In this document: positions 34,511-44,254 of the stretch, in pieces
How positions within the stretch are numbered: position 1 is the first letter of the stretch
Layout of the letters: each line of letters opens with the position of its first letter
Assembly: GCA_023231475.1 (NCBI GenBank)
Contig: JALJEE010002038.1
Span: 1 to 48,051 of the forward strand
Direction: 5' to 3'
DNA: 48,051 bases
Origin: Seison nebaliae
Taxonomy: Eukaryota > Rotifera > Pararotatoria > Seisonacea > Seisonidae
Notes under the pieces: generated by a model
Seen by the model: only the letters and a program-made list of their open reading frames with translations
Database searches by the model: none
Told to the model about the DNA's origin: nothing
Program-made: the position numbers and the translations under genes

Positions 34511-35842
34511 ATGGACAAAATGTACGAATTTCAAACTGTTCAAAATGGCAGTTCGATACTCACAAAGTTGAGGAAATGACAATTGGTCATTTTCTAAAAG
34601 AAAAATGGAAAAATAGTTCAAATGATCGATACTATTGTAAAGACTGGCATTTATTCAAGTTTATTCATTGTTCTCATTATTTAATTTAAAAGTATTCTTA
34701 AGAGAATTACCAAATTTAAATTTGTATGAGTTACCAGAAATTCTGAAAGAAGATTATCTGAATAATTATTCTCTCAATTTTCCTAACGGATCCGATTATC
34801 GTTTCGTTTATTTGGGAGAAGAGAGAACATGGACTCCTTTGCATCATGACGTGCTTGCATCATATAGTTGGTCAATAAACTTAAGTGGAAATAAAAGATG
34901 GTTATTTATAATCGAAAGAGGAACGTTAAAAAATGTGAAGGATGTTAGATCGATAATGAAATGTGAGAATGAATATTCGAAATATAAGAATATTTCTTAT
35001 CGATTGGAATTCATTGAATTATATCAATGTCTAATTTTAGATATGATTCAACCAGAAGATTTCTTTGTCTTTGTTCCTTCTCGACTTTATCATCAAGTTC
35101 ATAATTTAGTTAGTTTAAATTTTTATATAAATTTTTTTTTATAATTTTTCCTAATAATTTCTTTCTTTAAATTTCTTGTGATAAATCTGAACTATATATT
35201 TTTCTTGTAATATAAGACGGATGTATTATCAGTCAATCATAATTGGTTCAATCAATATTCGATCGAAAATGTTCTGAATTATATCATCGACACCTATGAG
35301 AAGAAAATCAAACCAGAATTGAAACACTTACCTTCATTTCCATTCAAGCGATTGATGGAACAAGTTTATTCTAAACAATTTGAAACGTTTGTCAAATCTT
35401 TTTTGTAAAGGAATTGCTATCGAATCTATTGGCGTTCGATCTTATTCAAATTGTCGATTTGATTTCTTTTAATATCAATCATAAGTTTCCCAATCTAAGA
35501 TTACCATCCGAAATAAAGAAATCGATAAAATTGAAAAATTTATGGGAATATCAACATTTTAAATTATTTGAATTTTGGATTAGATTATCATTATTGGATA
35601 GTAAACAATCGAATTTAGAACTATCCAAATTAATCAATTTAATTACAACAAAAATTCTTCTCAAAGATGATTATTTGATAATTTTGATATTTTATTATTT
35701 TTGTCAACATCATTTATGGAAGGACAATACCGTTGAATTAGTGACTTTTCATCATGAATTGTTAGAGATTCATGAAAAGATCGATTTAAATGAATTAAGA
35801 ACGTTCCATAAGACGTATTTGGAGAGAAGAACATTTTTTTAA
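34511..35842 (+). CDS. JMJD4-type JmjC 2-oxoglutarate/Fe(II) hydroxylase, 5' end not identified (4 exons seen)
   Basis: Exons 34511-34658, 34703-35108, 35217-35363 and 35411-35842 (introns of 44, 108 and 47 bp). The first visible exon starts in phase 2 after an AAAG acceptor, so about 60-80 N-terminal residues lie upstream. Matches to human JMJD4 run in order: EEMTIGHFLKEKWK, CKDWHLFKELPNL, DYRFVYLG, TWTPLHHDVLASYSWSINL, KRWLF, DFFVFVPSRLYHQVHNL, SVNHNWFNQYSIENVLNYI. The iron ligands are the His and Asp of PLHHD and the distal His of YHQVHNL; the Lys of SGNKRW sits where 2-oxoglutarate is bound. JMJD4 hydroxylates a lysine of release factor eRF1, promoting translation termination in the cytoplasm; the same role is inferred here. 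The C-terminal exon is divergent and helical. Poly(A) signal AATAAA at 35844-35849, just after the stop. Confidence 0.88.
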
Positions 35843-36251
35843 GAATAAAAATAATTTTATTTTTGTAAATTCTTAATTGTGGTGGACGTATTTTGTAAAA
35901 GAAAAAAGAATAATTAAAAATGAATAAAATGGGACAAATGTTAAAAGAAAGATAATCGGATAGACATATAAATGTATCTCTCCGAAAAATGTATCTTCCA
36001 AGAAACGAGGAATGAGAATGAAAAAGTTCTATATAAACTCTTTGTTGTCTTTCAATGAACTATGTTGAAAAATTTGAATAGAATGAGAATAAATGTAGAA
36101 ATTCTTACCAAAATTATTGAAAATAATTTATACTGTAATCTGTAAATAATTTCGACGGAATTGATAAATTTGATGTTCTGCTCTCAAAAGAGAACTTTGA
36201 AAATTTTTCATAAAATATTTTCCTTCATTCTTCGAAATCATTTCACCGATT
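35843..36251. terminator. Shared 3' region of convergent JMJD4-like and tetraspanin genes
   Basis: The JMJD4-like AATAAA at 35844-35849 sits in a small inverted repeat (AATAAAA-ATAA-TTTTATT, 35844-35861) whose right arm is a minus-strand AATAAA for the convergent tetraspanin. The rest is AT-rich non-coding DNA. Use as a bidirectional 3'-end element is inferred. Confidence 0.35.
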
Positions 36252-37207
36252 TCACAATTTGCCTGAGCAGATCAAACATGCAAATAAGATGCACAATATC
36301 TGCACGAGAATGATACCAGCGGCCACGCAAGCCATTAATATTTGTTTCGAGGCAATACCATCTAGAATAACAGGAATGCATCCTCGAGCACCATTGTTCT
36401 TCGTTGCGTCCACACCATCATTACAATCGTTTCCACTGATATCTTTCTTACAACAACTCATAGGAAACTCGTCAGCATCTTCCACTTTCTCATAAGCGAA
36501 CGTACTGTAATCCACACCTCCATTAACACCACAACATTGGGCTGATGCTTGAAGAATATCCCAAACGTTCTCTGAATTTGCCCCTTCATCTTTCTTATAA
36601 GTTGCTTTCAATGATTTCACAAACAACTCCTTCAATGGTTTACCTTCACCCTTCATCATAACTATTGCGACGATAACAACAATTAACTGCACTAATAATA
36701 TCAGACTGACTGATACAATATACTGACAAAGAAAAAATTATTTAATTAATTCCTTTCATACTTGGATGTTTCAATTTACTAACGAGAATTAAACAAATTC
36801 GGTTTCCGGTACATGCGCCACAACACCCAAGCAACGCGATACAACACATTACGGAACCAAAAATAATTAAAACAAGTGTGGCACTTTTGATGATGTCCAA
36901 TTCCATAAGTTCTAATGAAAGAAGAGAAATGATGGATTGATGTTAAAGTTTTTAGGAAACTTTCGATTTTTTCTGTATCAGGTATGAAATTCATAATGCC
37001 TCGTATCAATTTGAGCTCCTTGTCAAATTTTAGATAAATCCCAACTGCCAATATTCCACCACCCGCTAACTACAAATTGAAAATGATGGTATTATTGTAA
37101 TTTAATTTTAGTCTAACGAAAAACACGATATTGATCAATATGATGATCAGTTTGGCTAGACAGCCACATCCACCTTTACCTTCACCTGAACCTGTACCCT
37201 TACCCAT
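36252..37207 (-). CDS. Tetraspanin (4 coding exons, 265 aa)
   Basis: Minus strand, complement of 37118-37207, 36961-37069, 36784-36911 and 36252-36722, with introns of 48, 49 and 61 bp; all phases close. Four membrane helices: LAKLIIILINIVFF|LAGGGILAVGIYL; ATLVLIIFGSVMCCIALLGC; VSLILLVQLIVVIVAIVMM; and ILMACVAAGIILVQILCILF. The large extracellular loop carries the diagnostic CCG motif (SAQCCGVNGGVDY), MSCCKKD and a further Cys in ARGCIP. Juxtamembrane Cys pairs (GCGC, GCCGAC) are likely palmitoylation sites, and the N-terminus is a Gly/Lys-rich cytoplasmic stub. Tetraspanins organise membrane microdomains with integrins and other partners. A leader intron is likely at 37238-37342 (GTAAGT donor, CTCCAG acceptor). 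The family is certain; the member is not assigned. Confidence 0.93.
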
Positions 37208-40200
37208 CGCACTGATTATTACTCACAAAAAAAGTATCTGGAGTTGAAAAAAAAGAGTAAGTTGAAAATGAAATTCTTGGTATGGAATAAAAAATGCTAT
37301 TTCATGATTAATATAAACAGGAATAGAAAAATCGATACTTACTAAAGGATTGTTATATAAAACTTTCCCATTGTAAAAGATGACTGGACAAAAATGTTAT
37401 AGCGATGTTGAAATCGTTTCAATTATAATTTTCTCTTAACAATTTGTTTAGTGAACATCTTGGAGAGAATGGGAAGTGAAAGGGAATTCTTTAAAATTCT
37501 TTCAAAACTAAATGAATTACTTTCCGATAAGTCTTTGGCAATATACACGATGGAATTTTTTCAATGTAACTATGGTCACCGTATGAGAGAGACGAAATTT
37601 CGACGACAGAATGACCAGTAAGTGAATTGAAAAAAGAAAGTTTGGTTATTTGAAGCCATTTCGTTTATTCACCATCTTCGATTTTCCGATGAAATAATAT
37701 TGACGTCAACGTCGTACAAAGAACACATACAAATTATGTATGGAAATACATACCGGATTTAGCTTATAATAGCACCTCCATATTCTTCGCGATTACTTAA
37801 CCATAATGGACTAGAGAAAAATAGACGAAATTTTTTATATTGGGAAAATAATTTTTTCTAATTAATTTCACTCGAATAGTTGTTCCTTTTTTATTAATGT
37901 TCTGAGGATAATTTTTCCATGAGCTATGTTCGATCGATTAATAATATTAATCGGAATAAAATACTGGAATAATAAGAATTATGAAAATTTCAAGTTTCAA
38001 CATGCAATTTGAAGTTATTTCTCTTCAATGACCCAAGTGAAATCAAAGTCCAATAGTATACTGTTAGTAATCGATAAAAAAAGAAAAATTTGGGAAAAAA
38101 TATTTTTTATGGAATTAACTAACTAGTTTAGATATTTAAAATAGAGGTAATTTAAAAATTATTTTATTCCATGAACTTCAAAGAATGTTCAAAGTATGTT
38201 ACAGAATGTCACATTTTAACAATCTGAAGATACAATACGATTATATAATATTATAGGGACATAATACATTTTAAATTAGTGGGAGTATGTTAATTTATTA
38301 GAAAAGGTTTGGAATGACTATGAGAAGAAGTACCTTTGGCATTATTAAATAATAATGATTCTTTTTTGAAGAGAGACACTAATAAATACAGCATCCATCT
38401 AGTTCACGACATTTTTTACTCCAAATAGTCAGACAGATGAATCACTTACTTATTATAAATATTTTGTGATGAATATAAGATGGTTTTTTTTCTTCGCAAA
38501 AGTAAACAAAAAGAAATAGCTATTTGCACGAGACTTTTCATGAAACTCTTCCAGTTTATGTGTCAATTGATATCTAATTAACGAAATTTTTTGTGGGAAC
38601 AATATTTATCATGTCGGAAAGAAAAATTTGTCAAATAGAATCAAATGTGCGGAGGTGGTTCATATTTGTTATTATGAACGAATCGTTAAAAGTTAATGAT
38701 CTAACTTCATCGTATAAATACATTAAGAAATAATAACACGAATGAAATAATGAAATGAGAATTTATAGAATTAAAGAGAAACAAACTTCGGAAAACAAAT
38801 CTTAAAGTTGAGAAATGGTTAGCTCTTTTGAAATAGTTTGAAAATATCGATGTACATAGTAGAAAGAGTTATTTGTAGAATGATTTCTGAAGGCTATTTA
38901 TTCGGAAGTTCTTCTTATAAATTTTCTCTTTCAATCATTGGATACTAGTTATGACAACATAATATACACTTGAAGTTTTTTTTCATTTTCCCATATAATA
39001 AAAAGAGGCTTTTCAGTTTCAGACTCTCTTCAATTCGTTTTATCGACAGTTACAGAAAAAAAACTATAAAAGTGAAAGCTTGTCAAAGAACGTAAAAGGA
39101 GGTGAAAATACTTTTACTTTTGTTTTTGCTTTTCCTTTCATGCTGTTTCCAGTTAAGGATTTTATATTCGTTTAATTTCGAAACTTTATCACGAATTCGA
39201 TTCTGTTAATAGAAATATTATTACATCATGTTCATGATGATTCAACCTATGCACATTATTGTGTCATATTCGACAAACATAAAAATAGTCTTTGACTTTG
39301 AATAATTATAGTGGAGCTTATGGACGACGTACAGTGTTCACAATAATTCTTCAAATTTAGTTACCTGAAAATTAATCTCATACGAATGAAAACTTTACAA
39401 ACTTAACTCGCAAGTAAGTTCAATAAACGAAATTTCTATTTTCAAATATTCGTTCATTTACACTAACAATTTTGTTGATTTATGATTAAGAGCGAATATT
39501 ACGGTAAATGTTGCGGAAGTCATTATTGAGTTATTTATAGTTAATCGTAATTATTTGTAACATCATGCCGAGTATTGTAAGCAGCATCAGTACGAATAGT
39601 TCAGTCACTTTAACCAAAATAAGAACTTAATGGTAAGAAAATTAGTAATATAAGAAATATGACAAATTATCAGCATTAAACATTACTTTTTTTACGTTTC
39701 GACGACATTATTAAAATTACGACGGAAAAAATTAAACATTTTAAATTAATGGAAATGAATAAAGACTATGCAATGAAAATACTTCCATAAGAAGAATAAA
39801 ACAGACTATAATAATTATTGAACTTAAGATACTTTATAGATGTTCTTATTCTCGTCCATGAATGTTTACTCAAAAATAATTCTTAAATGTTGATTTTATT
39901 GATTTCATAATCAACGTCTTATAAGACTGTATTATATTTTCGTATGATATTTATTATTACACTATATTCAATTCTCAATCGAAACATATAAACATCAGGT
40001 TCTTATGTGAAGAAGCGAAGGTATGGAAAGAACCAAAATAATTAATTTGGAGGACATACAACATTTAACAGTAAATACTTTAATATCAATAACGATGATG
40101 CGTAACAGAAAACGAAAGTCAAAAATTCCGTCTGAACATGTTTAACAAGATATTTCGTTTCTACTAAAAGAATTATGTCAAATTTCTTTGGTTAGGAAAA

Positions 40201-41637
40201 AAATCTAAAGGAAACCGAATCTGCAAGAACTATTGTCACATCTGTCCTTATACATATAAAATCAGATAAAAGTTAACATGACAAATTCATATTTATGTGG
40301 ACAGGTTTAACCTCATAAAAGCATTGCTAATGTTGTCGCAAGTACAATCTTGTCCGTATCTCGACATGTTTCAAAACTGTTATTTCTTTTTCAACTCTTT
40401 CTTCCATCTTCGTCCAAAAGAAGTTTTTGGATTTTTAGTGAAAATTTTTTCTCTCATTTCGATTCAGCGAAAAACTATTGCCTTAAATTTGTATATTTGG
40501 ACATATATTGGAATATTTCCAATGAATTATCTTCAAACAAATTTCCTTTTAATTTTCTTATTGTCGATCAATATTTTATATAATTAATTATGAGTAGATT
40601 AAGATGAATACTAAAATGAAATATACTAATAAAAACAATGAAATAATTCTAAGTATCCAATAAGGAATATAAATATTTTTGTTTCTGTTAAAGTTATGGG
40701 AGAATTGAAAGATATTAGAAGGAAATTGATATGGAAATTGACCATACCATTATTGAAGTTTTAAGTTACATTATCTCATTTGTCTGTAACTCTCCTTTAA
40801 TATAGTCATGCATCAATTGATATTAATATTACATGCATTATTATTTCAGAGCTATTATTCTATTAGTAGCACATCTGCGTAAACTTCATTTGTTTAGTTT
40901 TCATAAAATTTATTCAAACAAATGGGAAAAAAACATATCTTATCAGGCTTTTCAAATTGAAGACGAATAGGCATCTTTTGATTTTCAGTAGCATAATCGA
41001 TTAAACGAGAAATGTCCTGGACAATTTTTTCAAATCGATGTAGAATATTTATGGCGACTTAAGACAATTCCAAAGAAGAAAATATATTGAAAATACACCT
41101 TATCTAGATTTGCATGCATCATATATCCGAGATGTACACTTATATTTCCATTTGTCTGCTATTAAAGAAGATGAAGCTCCAACTGTTAAATCGTATTAGA
41201 CTTAAAAAAGGAAAATATTTTTCTTTTTATTTCGCGCAAATAGAATAGTATATTATATTAAAATTATATAGCAGAATAACAAATAATATAAGAGATAAAG
41301 AGATGATACTATCATCATATCGACAGGTAGATATTTTGTAGACTATACGATATTTAAATAAGATATTACTCTTCTGTTTCAATTAATTATATGAATTATG
41401 CAATAGGCGATATTTATTTCAACACATCTTCCAAATTAGATATATTTCATGATAACACATCCGTATAATAATAATGATGAGTACGTCAAATTTTAGAAAA
41501 TATGCGCAATAATTAATAAAAGAAGAAGAAACAGTCTGGAAGATTTGGATTTATTAAAAATTAACATTTCATTTAATAATTAACGACTGATATAATATCA
41601 GTGAAATTGTAAGAGTTTAGACAGTTTATACTTCATA
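37208..41637. other. Gene-poor AT-rich stretch
   Basis: Apart from the tetraspanin leader exon and its probable intron (37238-37342), I see no coding exon with a recognisable motif or convincing splice frame in these 4.4 kb. Open frames at 40297-40587 are Phe/Leu/Ile-rich, as expected of chance frames in AT-rich DNA. TTTATT at 41550-41555 is a likely minus-strand poly(A) signal for the RING gene. Confidence 0.45.
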
Positions 41638-42303
41638 TCATACTGATAGACGACAAATAGGACAAGTTTTCTTATCGTTCTTAAACCATGTATCAATACA
41701 AGTTTTATGGAAGCAATGATGGCATTTACTCAATTTCACTACGGTCACTTTGCCATTATAGGAAAATTTGTCATAACAGATACTACAAGGATCATCAAGA
41801 ATTCTCAATTCTTCTTTTGATATCTCATAATACTTCTGTTTTAGTTTTGGCGCTAAATACCACCTTGGATTTATACTTCGATTATTTGCAAATGGATTAT
41901 GACTAAGGCGACGTGAAGGCATTCTAGATGGTACTGGATCTACAGGATTGTTTCGTGGTTGAAGATTGTGTGCAGGGCGAGATGATTTTCCTCGTTGATC
42001 TCTACGTTCTACAATTGGAATTCTATTTGTTCTTGAAAATTCCGTCTGAGATACGTTTGAATTTGGATTTTGCCCATCCCTCCTTGGAGGACCCGACGGT
42101 GATGTGTTGTGACGATCGTTTGGTTTGTTTTGTATTCCTTTATAATTCCTTTGGCACAAACGTTCCCAAATTTTTTTATGTTCATCCTCTACATTATACC
42201 TGTTGAGATGTTGAGGGAAAGCTAATTGTCCGAAACCTGTATCATCGACACGTGGTTTTTGTTTTCTATGTATTCTATTTTCGAGTTCGGTAGGCATATT
42301 CAT
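41638..42303 (-). CDS. RING-H2 finger protein, probable E3 ubiquitin ligase (221 aa, single exon)
   Basis: An ATG-to-stop frame with an in-frame TGA just upstream. The RING-H2 domain is at the extreme C-terminus: CSIC, then KCHHCFHKTC (third Cys, two ligand His, Cys), then CPIC, giving C-x2-C...C-x-H-x2-H-x2-C...C-x2-C. A Trp between the sixth and seventh ligands (DTWFK) fits E2 binding. The first 165 residues are Arg/Asn/Pro-rich and probably disordered. There is no membrane segment. RING-H2 proteins transfer ubiquitin from E2 to substrates, but the substrate cannot be inferred. The lack of introns and isolation in gene-poor DNA could reflect a retrocopy or an ordinary single-exon gene. Confidence 0.8.
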   Translation of the reverse strand: MNMPTELENRIHRKQKPRVDDTGFGQLAFPQHLNRYNVEDEHKKIWERLCQRNYKGIQNKPNDRHNTSPSGPPRRDGQNPNSNVSQTEFSRTNRIPIVERRDQRGKSSRPAHNLQPRNNPVDPVPSRMPSRRLSHNPFANNRSINPRWYLAPKLKQKYYEISKEELRILDDPCSICYDKFSYNGKVTVVKLSKCHHCFHKTCIDTWFKNDKKTCPICRLSV

Positions 42304-44020
42304 AGTTCATATATGGAACAAGAAATTTTTAACCTTAATTAAGTTTTTTACCTTTTAAAAAATTTACTTTTTTCTTCTAAATGAAGTTTTTCACATAATG
42401 TTACAAGCAGGAGACAAATCTAATATTTGAAAAAAAAGGATAATTACATTAGAATTTACTTTAGAAATGTTACAAGGAACCTTCTTAAAGGACCTGAACA
42501 CAGAAATATTACTCGTAGAAATTACCCGTTTAAATTCTGTTCTCCGTTGAGGATTAATATCGTTACTTTATCTGAGAAGGATGAATTTACATGCTTTTTC
42601 TAAATTTCTATCGTAATGTTTTAACATAATCCCCAGTGGTGTTTCGAACGCGTTAATTCCTCTTGTGTTGTTACTGTTACTAACAGATTTACGCATTGCA
42701 TTGTCCTGTATGAATATTTATAAGGTCATGTTTGTTAATGCATAATCTCTAATCTGAAGTAAGTTGATTATATCAATGAAATCCCCTTCGCCAATGTGGG
42801 TTTAAGTAATTTGAGAGTCTTCTAAATTGCTACACTCAATCCTTGCTATATTATGACTGGATGTACAATAAGAATGCTTCTTATTTGTTGGCCATTTATT
42901 AGAGCATTAATGTTTTCTACAGGCGGATCCGATATTTCTTCTCCCATTCTGAATCACTTACATGGACTTAAAAAGAATAATTACTAACTCACCCTTAAAA
43001 TAGTCCCTATTAATATGTCACTAGGATACTAATTTACCAAATACATCGTGCAACAAAGGGTAGATAATCTTTGGTATAGATATTACACAGACTTACAAGT
43101 GTTTGTATTTGTAGTCATTTGGAAATATATAATCTCCACTAACGAATGACTATTCTGAGAACAATGTTATCCTGATCATTAACCTGATGAGATTATATTA
43201 TCATAAACTTTCCCAAGGATTCAGAGTTCAAGAAATGCATTCACCGTTCATATGGCAAACAGGAAATGTTAAAATTTTAATTTTTTATTATTATTTACGT
43301 TTTTAAATCTTTACTTCTAAATGAGTTTTTTGACATAATGCTACAAACGACAGTCTTTACATTTACTTATTAGTCTTTTATTTCTTTATAAAAATATTTT
43401 TGTACATGGTTTCCTCCTTATAGAAAATTATAATAACCTTCATTATTAATGGAAACATTATACACAGGAGACTCTACGCTGTAGAACATATTGGTACAAA
43501 ACTATAGTTTTATTAATATGAATATATTAATAATAAAACTATGAAATAATATAATAATAATATTTAAAAATAAATATACCTAGTATAATAATTTATTACA
43601 ATTAATAAAATTAACTGCTTAGAAATTTGGTATAATAAGTTCTGTTGTATTTAATTTTATAAACTGAACAATAGAAAATTATAAGAAATCTTTCCTAAGG
43701 AAAGAAAAGGAAAGTTTCCTTTTGTAAAAATAAAATTTAAAGGATCATAAGTTAAATTGTTTAAAAGTTAATATTGCGCTAAAGAAACATGTCGAATAAA
43801 ATATATCCAGAAGGAATAAAGATAAAAATGACGAGCAGCCGAAAAGCTGCGTTCGTTACAAAAAGTTATTTCTTATTTTCGTAATGATCCGTAAATAATC
43901 TTTTAAAGGGCTGGTGGCAGTGGTTAGGAAAAGGGTCAAAAGGGTCGTCGTATTGAGTTAGATTAATCAAAATAAGAAATATTTTATTCTTTAAGGACCA
44001 TTATTGTGTCTCTTTTGAAT
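42304..44020. other. Gene-poor region
   Basis: AT-rich DNA with no coding exon that I can support. It contains an imperfect hairpin at 43504-43542 (16-base arms, 4-base loop, 3-base bulge). Base composition becomes more G-rich after about 43900, leading into the repeat zone. Confidence 0.4.
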
Positions 44021-44100
44021 GGTTATTCGTCGGTAAATTAAGTGGTCGTCAGTAATTTGGTAGTTCGTCAGTAAGTTGGTAGTTGGTCAGTAAGTTGGTG
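44021..44100. repeat. Short tandem repeat, about 19-bp unit, four degenerate copies
   Basis: Units start at 44021, 44044, 44059 and 44078 and share the core GGTAGTTCGTCAGTAAGTT. The last two are nearly identical; the first two are degenerate or shortened. The array lies just outside the 3' tail of the LINE, so it is probably genomic or part of the element into which the LINE inserted. Confidence 0.65.
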
Positions 44101-44254
44101 TTGCTTAAATTTGGTGAACGACGTGGTGGTTTAATAATGGTGCTCAATTTTGTCACATATTATTCGACGAGGTGGTGAAATGGTGATTAAAAATCGAAGT
44201 ATCAATAACGTAAAAATTTAATTAATGTATAATAATTAACTAACTTTTGAACTT

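Noticed and set aside
40297-40587. Two overlapping hydrophobic plus-strand frames
   Set aside because: They have no ATG start for the longer frame, no motif and no transcript signals.
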